DNA from: an uncultured Acidobacteriia bacterium
GTDB lineage: Bacteria > Acidobacteriota > Terriglobia > Bryobacterales > Bryobacteraceae
Assembly (NCBI GenBank): GCA_903929755.1
Contig: CAIYVZ010000114.1
Coordinates: forward strand, 1-64,000
Direction: 5' to 3'
Length of the DNA: 64,000 nucleotides
This document shows, one piece after another, positions 50,509-58,022 of the stretch. The notes beneath the pieces were generated by a model, which saw only the letters and a program-made list of their open reading frames with translations, was not told where the DNA came from and did not search any database. The translations under genes were made by a program, and so were the position numbers. The stretch's first letter is position 1. Every line of letters begins with the position of its first letter.

Positions 50509-51231
50509 TTAGACGCCGGAATCGCTGAGATTCTTCCGGGTTTTTTTCGGGTCGCCACCTTTTTTTCGTTCCAGCAGCCAGCCAAGCCCGACAACGCCCA
50601 GGGCGCAGCCAGCTTCGAAACCGTAGTGCAGCGCGGCGGAGGGGTGGAAGGTGGCCTGAAACCAGGGGTCGCCCGCGATCATGTCGCCGCCCACCCGTCC
50701 CAGAATCAGGGAGCCAATCCAGATGATGACCGGATACTTGTCCATCAGTTTCGCCAGCAGACTGCTGGTGAAGGCGACAAACGAAATGCTGAGGATCAGG
50801 CCGAAGATCAAAAGTCCCAGGTTTCCCTTTGAGGCTCCCGCTACCGCCAGAATATTATCCACCGACATCGTAATGTCAGCGACCAGGATCAGCCAGATGG
50901 CGTGCTTCAGGGACTGGACATGATGCTCGGCGCCGACCGCTTCTTCGGCTTCAGTCAGCAGTTTCACTGCGATCCAGAGGATGACCAGACCGCCCCCCAG
51001 CCTGAGGAACTGGACCTGCAATAGCTGTGAGGCGAAAAACGTCAGAACAATGCGGAGGACCACCGCCGCCCCGGTCCCGAACAAAATACCCAGCTTCCGC
51101 TGCTTGTCCGGCAGGGATTTGACTGCGAGCGCGATGACGACGGCGTTATCGCCGCCCAGCAGGACGTCGATCAGAATGATCGAGAGGGCGTCCAGGAAGA
51201 AAGTCGAGGTGATCGCGGGTATCGACGGCAC
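50509..51231 (-). CDS. TerC-family membrane protein (YjbE-type metal exporter)
   Basis: 240 residues from GTG 51231 with about seven helices. DVLLGGDNAVVIALAVKSLP and DITMSVDNILAVAGASKGN are the paired GGDNA/DN motifs of TerC/YjbE. Family members export Mn2+ or assist metalation of exported proteins. It lies 16 bases upstream of the ECF sigma gene on the same strand. No yybP-ykoY riboswitch is seen before it; the upstream DNA is a gene remnant. Confidence 0.88.
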   Translation of the reverse strand: MPSIPAITSTFFLDALSIILIDVLLGGDNAVVIALAVKSLPDKQRKLGILFGTGAAVVLRIVLTFFASQLLQVQFLRLGGGLVILWIAVKLLTEAEEAVGAEHHVQSLKHAIWLILVADITMSVDNILAVAGASKGNLGLLIFGLILSISFVAFTSSLLAKLMDKYPVIIWIGSLILGRVGGDMIAGDPWFQATFHPSAALHYGFEAGCALGVVGLGWLLERKKGGDPKKTRKNLSDSGV

Positions 51232-51267
51232 TTCCTTGATGATCCCATTGCAGCCCTGGGCCGCGGC

Positions 51268-51468
51268 TTAAACCGTCTGGGGCACCACGAACGGCCTGCG
51301 GTACTGCCGGGTGAACATGGCGGTAGCTTCCTTATCGCCCGGGCACGTGTACGTCTTCGCGTCGAAGTTGACGGAGCGGCCCCGTCGGTACGAAATATTC
51401 GCCAGGTGGACCAGGCTGGTGGAGATGGCGCCTTCTTCAATCTCGGCCCACTTCACGTGGACGTTCAT
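51268..51468 (-). pseudogene. Remnant of a Gfo/Idh/MocA oxidoreductase (C-terminal ~66 residues)
   Basis: The minus-strand frame reads KWAEIEEGAISTSLVHLANI then SYRRGRSVNFDAKTYTCPGD and TRQYRRPFVVP, the recognisable C-terminus of Gfo/Idh/MocA family proteins (IEEGHxSxSLCHLANISYRLGR). The remaining ~350 residues, including the NAD-binding domain, are absent. It ends 36 bases before terC. Interpreted as a degraded gene. Confidence 0.7.
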
Positions 51469-51574
51469 GGGTGACTCTTCCGCGCGAACGATTGCCCTGG
51501 TAAGTCTGGCCGCAGTGGCCACCTGGATCGGCTTCTTTGTCGTCCGCCGCCGCCTGTCGCACTCCGGACTCTAA
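51467..51574 (+). CDS. Possible 35-residue single-pass membrane protein
   Basis: ATG 51467 to TAA 51574: MGDSSARTIALVSLAAVATW then IGFFVVRRRLSHSGL. One membrane helix, a basic RRR anchor and coding-like codon use. GTGGA lies 5 bases before the ATG. It sits exactly where the Gfo/Idh/MocA remnant begins and its stop overlaps the convergent gene by 4 bases. It could be chance, so confidence is limited. Confidence 0.4.
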   Translation: MGDSSARTIALVSLAAVATWIGFFVVRRRLSHSGL

Positions 51575-52683
51575 GTCTTGCCTGCAAAGAAGAACCCCAG
51601 TTCAATCACCAGGATGATCACCACGATCAACTCCAGCACGAAGCCTCGGCTCGCGTTGAACTGGTCCATCAGGAACGTATACAAATCGCCAGCCGTGTGG
51701 AGCTTGCTCTCCACCAGCCGGCGATAGTCTTCCACGCCGATTCTCGCGGCCGCCATGCGGTACTGCCGGGTGGAGAACATGTCGCTCAGGAATTTTATCG
51801 ACGTGTCCATTTTCTCGGTCAGTTCGCGGACGTCCAGGCGGATCTGGTTCAGGCCTTGCGCCTCCCTTGCCAGTCGCCAGCGCCGGAACAAACCTCTCCG
51901 GCCCAATGTCCCGTGTACGCGCTCCAGGACGCGGCTCAAAGCGGCATCGTAGTAACGGAATTCCAGAAGTTGCGTGTTCGCGTATTCCAAAAGCTGGACG
52001 CTGGGGATCGCTCCGGCCGCCGTGTCGCAGAGAAAAGCTGCATTCCAGCCAGCCACCATCAGGTCATGCGGATAGTACGACATCGGGTTAGCCAGAATTT
52101 CGCGCTGTTCTTCCGCCGAAAGCTCTGCGGACTCCCCGCGGACAATTTGGGCGATCTCACCGCCGTGTTGGGCGATGAGTTCTGCTCCCCGAAACCGGTA
52201 CGTCCCGTCGGGCGCTGGTTCGTTCAGCAAATGGATGATGTAGTAATCCTCGGTCAGCCATTCCGCATTGGGTTTTACCAGAGCCGCTTTGGCTTTCTCC
52301 ACCGCCTTACGCGCCAGTTGCAGGGCCGCAGCTTCCAGGGTTTGCGAGGCAATCCAGCGGCTGGAAAGCGATACCAGTTCCGGCCAGGTGAGCGAGAACG
52401 GGACTTCCAGTTTCACGCTGACAGCGCCGTACTCGTAGTAATTTACTTCGCCGGAAAAGATCCCACCGCCGGGAAGCGTCGAGTCGCCCACGGTGACCTG
52501 GCCGAGGGGGTGGATCAGCGGGGGGCGTTCAAACCGGATGTACTCAGGCGAGGCGGGGCGCCCCGGAGGCAACCGTTTTACATCCACGCCGACGAGGTCG
52601 CGCAGCCTGTCGAGGTGGATCTCCTCGCAGACGTCGTAGAGGAACAGGATGCGGAATGAGCCCTGCAACGCGGCATCAGGCAT
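51571..52683 (-). CDS. RMND1/DUF155-like protein
   Basis: 370 residues from ATG 52683 (MPDAALQGSFRILFLYDVCE); a GTG 33 bases upstream is possible. LLEYANTQLLEFRYYDAALS, the helical arm LDVRELTEKMDTSIKFLSDM and a C-terminal membrane helix preceded by FNASRGFVLELIVVIILVIE match the RMD1/RMND1 (DUF155) family, best known from mitochondrial translation and yeast meiosis. The bacterial function is unknown; membrane association is predicted. Confidence 0.75.
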   Translation of the reverse strand: MPDAALQGSFRILFLYDVCEEIHLDRLRDLVGVDVKRLPPGRPASPEYIRFERPPLIHPLGQVTVGDSTLPGGGIFSGEVNYYEYGAVSVKLEVPFSLTWPELVSLSSRWIASQTLEAAALQLARKAVEKAKAALVKPNAEWLTEDYYIIHLLNEPAPDGTYRFRGAELIAQHGGEIAQIVRGESAELSAEEQREILANPMSYYPHDLMVAGWNAAFLCDTAAGAIPSVQLLEYANTQLLEFRYYDAALSRVLERVHGTLGRRGLFRRWRLAREAQGLNQIRLDVRELTEKMDTSIKFLSDMFSTRQYRMAAARIGVEDYRRLVESKLHTAGDLYTFLMDQFNASRGFVLELIVVIILVIELGFFFAGKT

Positions 52684-52752
52684 GGCGTGCCGATTATAGC
52701 GGGTCAGGGTGTCCACCCCTCGAAGATCATCCGCAATCCGCTCACTACTCGG

Positions 52753-54249
52753 CTATTTTGGCGCCACGCACGAGAAGTTCAGCGCCTCGTCAATACTGCC
52801 CGTCCCCTTGTATCGCGCTACCTGCGGATAAGGGCACAAGGGGCGGGTTCTCGTCGTCTTACCCCCTTCCACATGGGCCCCCGTGATCACTGTCGGGGCT
52901 TTTCCTTTTTCCACCCATTCCATCGCTGCCGCCAACCAGTCGGCGGTATTGCAGCCCGGGCCGCCATTGCAGTGGTACATTCCCGGGATCATGAAGACCC
53001 GATAGAAATCCCTTGTCGCTTCGTCCCCAAAACGCTTGCTCACGGTCTCGTAGTATTCGATTCCGGGAAGGGGATTCACCTGCTGGTCGGCCCAGCCGGA
53101 GTACTGCACAATCTTTGAACCCCGCGTCTTCAACGGCGTCAGGTCCGTGTTGACTGCGTTCAGCTGCGCGGCAGCGCGTGCAATCTTTGCCGGGTCCGTG
53201 TCGAAGTTGAACTGTGTGAATTTCCAGTCCGGACCCGGTGCCGGGTCCATGTAGGCGAACTTGAGCTGGCTCTCGGCGCGGGGCAGCACTGTCTTATCAG
53301 GCGCGATCAGGTTGTCGGGCCAAACCGGCTCAGCTCCTACCGGGTCTCCAGGATAGAGCAACTGGCCCTTGGAATTCCTGACTCCGCCATAGATCTTCGT
53401 CAGCGCCCCCAGCTGCGCCGTGGTGAAGCAGTCGGCGCCATCCCCCCCGGCGCATTTCTTCAGGTCCTTGTTGGGGTTGAAGCTACACTTGCGCGGATCA
53501 TCGATCAGCCCGTCCTTCAGCCCATCCAGCGCGTCGCATTTCTCATAAATAGCTTTAGTCAGCAATGGCAGCTTGGCTTCGGGGATTGCACCATCCCCCG
53601 TCTGCGTCTGGCCGATCCACAGGCGTCGCATAGAGTTGTAAGTCGTCACCAGGCTGGGAGCCCCAATCACCAGACCATCGAAATCTTCCGGATACCGCTG
53701 GGCTTCCTGCAGACCCTGCCTGCCCCCGGTGGAGCAGCCAACCCAATACGAATAACGTGGCGCGACGCCATAGTACGCCTGAATAATCTGCTTCGAAAGC
53801 ACTGCGGTTTCATGCACAGACATCCACGCGAAGTCCAGCAGCTTCCGCCGGGCGTTGGGGTTCTGCGGGGTCTCCCAGGCGAACGTGGCCAGCGGCTCTT
53901 TCGCCGCGTCGTGGCCCGTGTCGGTGGATGAAGCCGCAAAACCCTGGCGAACCGCGTTGTCCACCGCTCCAACCGAGATCGTGCCCGCCGTCCCGCCGTT
54001 GCCCACCATCTGGAAACGGCTATTCCAAACCGCGGGGAGCTTCAGCGCGAACTGCGCTTCCGGGAAAATCACGCCACGCACCTCGCAGTGTTCCGGCAGA
54101 TTTCCTTTCGCCGCCACCTGCACAGCGGAACGCAGTTTCACGTCGTCGCCGAACGACTTCGCCAGCAGCGCATCACATTTCATTGCCGGAGCGGCTGCGG
54201 AAAGCGTGCCGACGGTGGCGGCCAACAAGAGAAAATAACGGTGTCGCAT
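52753..54249 (-). CDS. Tannase/feruloyl esterase family protein, secreted
   Basis: 498 residues from ATG 54249; starts further upstream lie in the divergent RidA gene. Signal peptide MRHRYFLLLAATVGTLSAAA. SYWVGCSTGGRQGLQEAQRY contains the nucleophile Ser in a CSTGG motif typical of tannases. PLKTRGSKIVQYSGWADQQV carries the catalytic Asp and FMIPGMYHCNGGPG the His with its neighbouring Cys. Such enzymes hydrolyse esters of gallic, ferulic or related acids from plant matter. Confidence 0.9.
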   Translation of the reverse strand: MRHRYFLLLAATVGTLSAAAPAMKCDALLAKSFGDDVKLRSAVQVAAKGNLPEHCEVRGVIFPEAQFALKLPAVWNSRFQMVGNGGTAGTISVGAVDNAVRQGFAASSTDTGHDAAKEPLATFAWETPQNPNARRKLLDFAWMSVHETAVLSKQIIQAYYGVAPRYSYWVGCSTGGRQGLQEAQRYPEDFDGLVIGAPSLVTTYNSMRRLWIGQTQTGDGAIPEAKLPLLTKAIYEKCDALDGLKDGLIDDPRKCSFNPNKDLKKCAGGDGADCFTTAQLGALTKIYGGVRNSKGQLLYPGDPVGAEPVWPDNLIAPDKTVLPRAESQLKFAYMDPAPGPDWKFTQFNFDTDPAKIARAAAQLNAVNTDLTPLKTRGSKIVQYSGWADQQVNPLPGIEYYETVSKRFGDEATRDFYRVFMIPGMYHCNGGPGCNTADWLAAAMEWVEKGKAPTVITGAHVEGGKTTRTRPLCPYPQVARYKGTGSIDEALNFSCVAPK

Positions 54250-54273
54250 CTTTCGCATCCTATCGCATGCATC

Positions 54274-54302
54274 TTGTCGCAATTGAGGCAGCCGATTAGA
54301 AT
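54274..54302 (+). promoter_or_regulatory. Candidate sigma-70 promoter for ridA
   Basis: -35 TTGTCG (54274-54279), a 17-base spacer and -10 TAGAAT (54297-54302), 16 bases before ATG 54319, in the gap between divergent tannase-like and ridA genes. This implies a very short leader. Confidence 0.5.
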
Positions 54303-54318
54303 TTAGAGACAACCTTCT

Positions 54319-54759
54319 ATGACACCGCAACAAATCGCCGAACAGCTCGGCATCAAGTTTGAGAAGCAGTCCGTCACCTACCTGAACCTCTGTGTGAAGT
54401 CGGGCAACCAGCTCATGACTTCCGGACACGTAAGCACGATGAAGGGTAAGCTTGGCGCTGACCTGACAACTGAAGAGGGCTACGCCGCCGCTCGTGACTG
54501 TGTAGCGAAGATCCTGAACTCCGTATGGAACACGCACGGCACCCTCGACGGCCTTCGTGCCCTGAAGCTTTTCGGCTGCGTGAATTCCACGCCGGAATTC
54601 ATTGAGCACCACCTCGTTATCAACGGGGCCTCCGATCTGATCCACGAGATCTTCGGCAAGACCGGCGACGGCTACCACGCTCGTTCCGCTCTCGGCTTCG
54701 TTTCTCTCCCCACCGGAGTCGCCGTGGAAGTAGAAGCGATTTTCGAGATTAAGGCTTAA
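54319..54759 (+). CDS. RidA/YjgF family protein
   Basis: 146 residues, close to the ~130-155 of this group. SGHVSTMKGKLGADLTTEEG, GTLDGLRALKLFGCVNSTPE and the C-terminal ARSALGFVSLPTGVAVEVEA match the RidA fold. RidA deaminates reactive enamine/imine intermediates; the classical Arg is expected in HARSALG. It is followed at 8 bases by an SDR gene, hinting at amino-acid or aromatic catabolism. Confidence 0.9.
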   Translation: MTPQQIAEQLGIKFEKQSVTYLNLCVKSGNQLMTSGHVSTMKGKLGADLTTEEGYAAARDCVAKILNSVWNTHGTLDGLRALKLFGCVNSTPEFIEHHLVINGASDLIHEIFGKTGDGYHARSALGFVSLPTGVAVEVEAIFEIKA

Positions 54760-54767
54760 GGCGAGAC

Positions 54768-55568
54768 ATGCGAAAAGGCAGGGTTGAAGGAAAAGTAATC
54801 GTTGTAACCGGGGCTGCGCAGGGTATTGGCTTCGAGTGTGCCCGAATGCTGGCCGAAGAGGGCGCGGAAATCGTCCTCTCCGATCTGCGGGCCCCCGAAG
54901 GCCAGGCCGCCACCGCGCAGATAGTCGCGGCGGGAGATAAGGCCACTTTTATCCAGGCCGACGTCACCAGCGAGTCCGACTGCGCTCACCTGATGGACGA
55001 AACTGCCCGGCGCTTCGGTCGGCTCGACGGTCTGCTCAACAACGCAGGCTGGTACCCGCGCGCCACGCTCGAAAATACCACTACAGACCTCTGGGAAGCC
55101 ATCCAGCAGGTGAATCTTCGCGGACCCTTCTACTGCTGTAAATACGCCGTCCCGCACCTGCGCGCCGCCGGGGGGGGCAGCATCCTGAACATGGGCTCCA
55201 TCAACGGCTTGCAGGGCCTGCCCAATTTGGTGGCGTATTCCGCCGCAAAGGGTGGCCTCTTAACCCTTACTCGTACTCTTGCCGGGGCGCTGGCTCCGGA
55301 CCGCATCCGGGTCAACTATCTCATCCCTGGGTGGGTCCTCACGGAAGGCGAGATCGCGCTCCACGGGGGCAATGGCATTTCACTGGAAGCCCTCCTGAAA
55401 GCCGGCGAAACCCTCGCGCTGGGACGCCACCAAACCCCAAAAGACTCCGCCTATGCTTCCGTCTACCTGCTGTCGGATGAATCGCCCCAGGTGACCGGAA
55501 TAATTCTCAATGTCGATGCTGGCGGCAGCACGCTGCCCATCCCGCCGTCAGCACCCTATGTACTTTAA
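54768..55568 (+). CDS. Short-chain dehydrogenase/reductase
   Basis: 266 residues. VTGAAQGIGFECARMLAEEG is the cofactor motif, NNAG is present, and YSAAKGGLLTLTRTLAGALA has the Tyr-x3-Lys pair. VTGIILNVDAGGS closes the fold. Substrate unknown. It is co-directional with ridA, and its stop overlaps the convergent chorismate-mutase-like gene by 4 bases. Confidence 0.9.
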   Translation: MRKGRVEGKVIVVTGAAQGIGFECARMLAEEGAEIVLSDLRAPEGQAATAQIVAAGDKATFIQADVTSESDCAHLMDETARRFGRLDGLLNNAGWYPRATLENTTTDLWEAIQQVNLRGPFYCCKYAVPHLRAAGGGSILNMGSINGLQGLPNLVAYSAAKGGLLTLTRTLAGALAPDRIRVNYLIPGWVLTEGEIALHGGNGISLEALLKAGETLALGRHQTPKDSAYASVYLLSDESPQVTGIILNVDAGGSTLPIPPSAPYVL

Positions 55569-55879
55569 TGCCGCGCGTTGTCGTTGATTTCCAGCCAGCG
55601 TTTGTGCTCTTCGCCAACGCTGTAAGCGACCAGTTCGCGGTATAAACCTTCCACCACATCGCCACTCAAACCAGCGGCTTCGGCCCACTCGCGGCGGGTT
55701 TTTAAAACCGCCGCCACCCGGTCCGGAGCCGCCACATTTGCGGAACTCGTCTTGAACTTCGCCGCATTCCGGACATACTCCACCCGCCGCGCGATGAGCG
55801 CCACAATCTCACGATCAATGGCGTCCATCCCGGCGCGGATCTCATCCAGATTACTGCAGGCATCCGGAGGCAAAGGCAT
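55565..55879 (-). CDS. Chorismate mutase type II / PchB-like isochorismate pyruvate lyase
   Basis: 104 residues from ATG 55879; a longer frame reaches 55927. LDEIRAGMDAIDREIVALIA, RRVEYVRNAAKFKTS and the basic/acidic residues in APDRVAAVLKTRREWAEAAG follow the AroQ-alpha/PchB pattern, more like PchB in the FKTS and ERRAWA regions. No siderophore genes are nearby, so whether it makes salicylate or prephenate is open. Confidence 0.8.
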   Translation of the reverse strand: MPLPPDACSNLDEIRAGMDAIDREIVALIARRVEYVRNAAKFKTSSANVAAPDRVAAVLKTRREWAEAAGLSGDVVEGLYRELVAYSVGEEHKRWLEINDNARH

Positions 55880-55883
55880 AATA

Positions 55884-56318
55884 TTATGCGTTCGGCGTTT
55901 CGGGCGCACAGTGCTGCTTGAACGCATCCGCTAACATGCTGGCAATCTGGAAAGGATCGCGCATTTCCACATCACGGCGATGCACGATAAATACCGGCTT
56001 GCCATCCTTGAACAGCGCCATGGAAGGCGAACTCGGCGGAACGTCCTTCAGGATCGACCGCAGGTGCGCCACAGCCGCTTCATCCGCGCCCGCAAAAACT
56101 GTTGCCGTCTTGTCGGGCCGAATTGCGTTCTGCAACGCCATCCCAATGCCGGGCCGGGCTTTTCCTGCCGCGCAGCCGCAAACCGAATTGGTAATCATCA
56201 GCACCGTGCCGGGTTCAGCCAGAACGCGGTCCACATCCTGAGGGGTACGCGTTTCTTCCACGCCGTAACGGGCCAAATCCTGGCGCATGGGAGCGATGAG
56301 CATTTCTGAGTAAGGCAT
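55884..56318 (-). CDS. Bacilliredoxin BrxA/BrxB (YphP/YqiW family)
   Basis: 144 residues from ATG 56318, with GGAGG only one base upstream; a second ATG five codons later is less well placed. LMITNSVCGCAAGKARPGIG has the CGC active site, and MPYSEMLIAPMRQDLARYGV and VFAGADEAAVAHLRSILKDV match the family. It removes bacillithiol from proteins in Firmicutes; a related low-molecular-weight thiol would be expected here. It ends 4 bases before the chorismate-mutase-like start. Confidence 0.88.
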   Translation of the reverse strand: MPYSEMLIAPMRQDLARYGVEETRTPQDVDRVLAEPGTVLMITNSVCGCAAGKARPGIGMALQNAIRPDKTATVFAGADEAAVAHLRSILKDVPPSSPSMALFKDGKPVFIVHRRDVEMRDPFQIASMLADAFKQHCAPETPNA

Positions 56319-56411
56319 TCCTCCATTGTCGCCGATAAGCGGCGCCGGCGGTTGCCCTTGTTCAGTCGATTCTGGTTCAGAACGAAGAAAGGGCCCCGGG
56401 TCCTCTGTTGT

Positions 56412-56434
56412 AATTGAGGCGGTGCGCCTCAATT
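56412..56434. other. Perfect 10-bp hairpin between two minus-strand genes
   Basis: AATTGAGGCG and CGCCTCAATT pair around the loop GTG. No T-run follows on either strand, so it may be a processing or attenuation hairpin, an operator upstream of the bacilliredoxin gene, or a weak terminator for the methyltransferase operon ending at 56470. Confidence 0.55.
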
Positions 56435-56469
56435 CAATCAGGAAATACTGGCCGCTCCGCAGCGCTCGC

Positions 56470-57036
56470 CTACCAGTGCCCGAAAGTGCGAGTCACCAAC
56501 CACCCGGCGCTCAGCAGCCAGCCGCCCAGCGCCTCATACTCCCGGTTCTTGCGGTACTGCGCGAACGAAAACGAGTCGGGCCCCAGCCCATTCACCGGAA
56601 GTGTAGGCACCAGTAGCGGCACCCGCTCCGCGTACGCCGCGTAATCCGGCAGGATCGCCGTCAAATGCTGCTCTTCCAGCTCAATCGCCGGCAGATAAAC
56701 CAGCAGGAACAAGCTGGCGAAGAGCAACCCCAAACCCGCACAGTCCCCGGCCGCCGCCAGCCCAAGAGCCGTAATCAGCGTCCCCAGATACAACGGATTC
56801 CGCGTGAAGGCATACGGTCCGGAAGTCGCCAGTTTCTGGTTTTTCCGCAAATGCCCCGCCGCCCATGCACGCAGCGCCAGCCCTCCCAGCGAAATCGGTA
56901 TACCCAGCAGCAACGACTCCCGCGTTGGCACCGAAAAATATCCAAATGCAGCCACCATCACAAACCCCGCCGGAACCCGCAGGCGTGACACCAGATCCGC
57001 GTACGGCTTGGGAAACCAATGCTTGCGAGCGGGCAT
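56470..57036 (-). CDS. Isoprenylcysteine carboxyl methyltransferase-type membrane protein
   Basis: 188 residues from ATG 57036, sharing one base with the heptosyltransferase stop. Four to five helices. AAGHLRKNQKLATSGPYAFT, RNPLYLGTLITALGLAAAG and the PAIELEEQHL segment are the ICMT/PEMT motifs that bind S-adenosylmethionine. It probably methylates a lipid or small molecule; the LPS operon context suggests an envelope role. Confidence 0.85.
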   Translation of the reverse strand: MPARKHWFPKPYADLVSRLRVPAGFVMVAAFGYFSVPTRESLLLGIPISLGGLALRAWAAGHLRKNQKLATSGPYAFTRNPLYLGTLITALGLAAAGDCAGLGLLFASLFLLVYLPAIELEEQHLTAILPDYAAYAERVPLLVPTLPVNGLGPDSFSFAQYRKNREYEALGGWLLSAGWLVTRTFGHW

Positions 57037-57059
57037 CAGGCGTGACACCCGATCCGCGT
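56980..57059. repeat. 23-bp direct repeat flanking the gene junction
   Basis: CAGGCGTGACACCAGATCCG plus CGT at 56980-57002 recurs at 57037-57059 with one mismatch (22/23). The second copy lies across the end of the heptosyltransferase gene, the first inside the methyltransferase N-terminus, 57 bases apart. Confidence 0.8.
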
Positions 57060-57980
57060 TTCCAGCGCCCGCAATACCTGCTCCGGCGTGATTGCCCGCA
57101 TGGACGCGTCAATCACCGTACCTCTGCGATGCGTCGTTGCCACTCCCGCCATCCGAAAAACCTCAAAATCTCCGCCATAAGGCCCGTTTCGCGCCGGATC
57201 GGTGGGCCCAAATATCGCAGCCCCCGCCTTTCCCAGCGCTGCCGCCAAATGCAGCGGGCCGCTGTCTACTCCAACCACCAGCGCGGCTCGCCGCGTAGCG
57301 TCAATCAACCCCGCTATCCCACTTTCATGAGCCAACGTGCCCGCCACCGGGGGCACCGCACCCGGCGCACCATTCAAAACCAAAGGCATTCCAAGACTCT
57401 TCCTCACCAGCTCTGCCAATTTTCCCCAATACTCCAGCGGCCACTGTTTCGATTGCCAGCCAGCCAGCGGACTTGCCAGCACAAACGGCCCTGCCGGCAG
57501 TTCGCCTTCCGGCGCGCCCTGCGCCAGCGGAAAGCCTCGAACCACTTGCCTCGCCCCCGCCCCTGCCGCCAGATCCAGCGCCTGGTCCACCACATGGGTC
57601 GCCGCAGTATGTACCCGCGTTGAATAGAACAGCCCCGCCGCGCGCTCCCGTATCACTCCGGAACCAAACCCGGCCAGCCGCTCCGGCTTGGCGAAATGCG
57701 CAATGAGAGCGGACTTTATCAAACCCTGAAAATCTACGGCCAGGTCGTAATGCGTGCTCTGTAATTCGGCCCTCGTGCGCCACCACGACCGGTAGTCATG
57801 CCGGTGAAAGAACACGAACCGATCCACGAACCCATTGCCTTCCAGCAGCGGGACCCACTTCGGATCAATTACCCAGGTGACACGTGCCGCCGGGAAACTG
57901 TGCTTCAGTGAGGCGGCTCCGGGCAGCGAGTGGATAATATCCCCCATCGCGCCCAGCCGGACAATGAGTATTTCTTTCAA
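57036..57980 (-). CDS. waaC: Lipopolysaccharide heptosyltransferase I (GT9, WaaC-like)
   Basis: 314 residues. ILIVRLGAMGDIIHSLPGAA is the diagnostic start, FQGLIKSALIAHFAKPERLA and VVGVDSGPLHLAAALGKAGA the GT9 donor site, and IFGPTDPARNGPYG the end motif. It adds the first heptose to Kdo of the LPS inner core, so an LPS outer membrane is expected. A second GT9 gene (WaaF-like) is 42 bases upstream. Confidence 0.88.
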   Translation of the reverse strand: MKEILIVRLGAMGDIIHSLPGAASLKHSFPAARVTWVIDPKWVPLLEGNGFVDRFVFFHRHDYRSWWRTRAELQSTHYDLAVDFQGLIKSALIAHFAKPERLAGFGSGVIRERAAGLFYSTRVHTAATHVVDQALDLAAGAGARQVVRGFPLAQGAPEGELPAGPFVLASPLAGWQSKQWPLEYWGKLAELVRKSLGMPLVLNGAPGAVPPVAGTLAHESGIAGLIDATRRAALVVGVDSGPLHLAAALGKAGAAIFGPTDPARNGPYGGDFEVFRMAGVATTHRRGTVIDASMRAITPEQVLRALETRIGCHA

Positions 57981-58022
57981 CCCCGTAGTCTAACACCCAC
58001 AAAAATCCATGGCTGGCGTCAA

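Noticed and set aside
51232-51270. yybP-ykoY manganese riboswitch before terC
   Set aside because: The upstream DNA is the end of an oxidoreductase remnant and shows no such fold.
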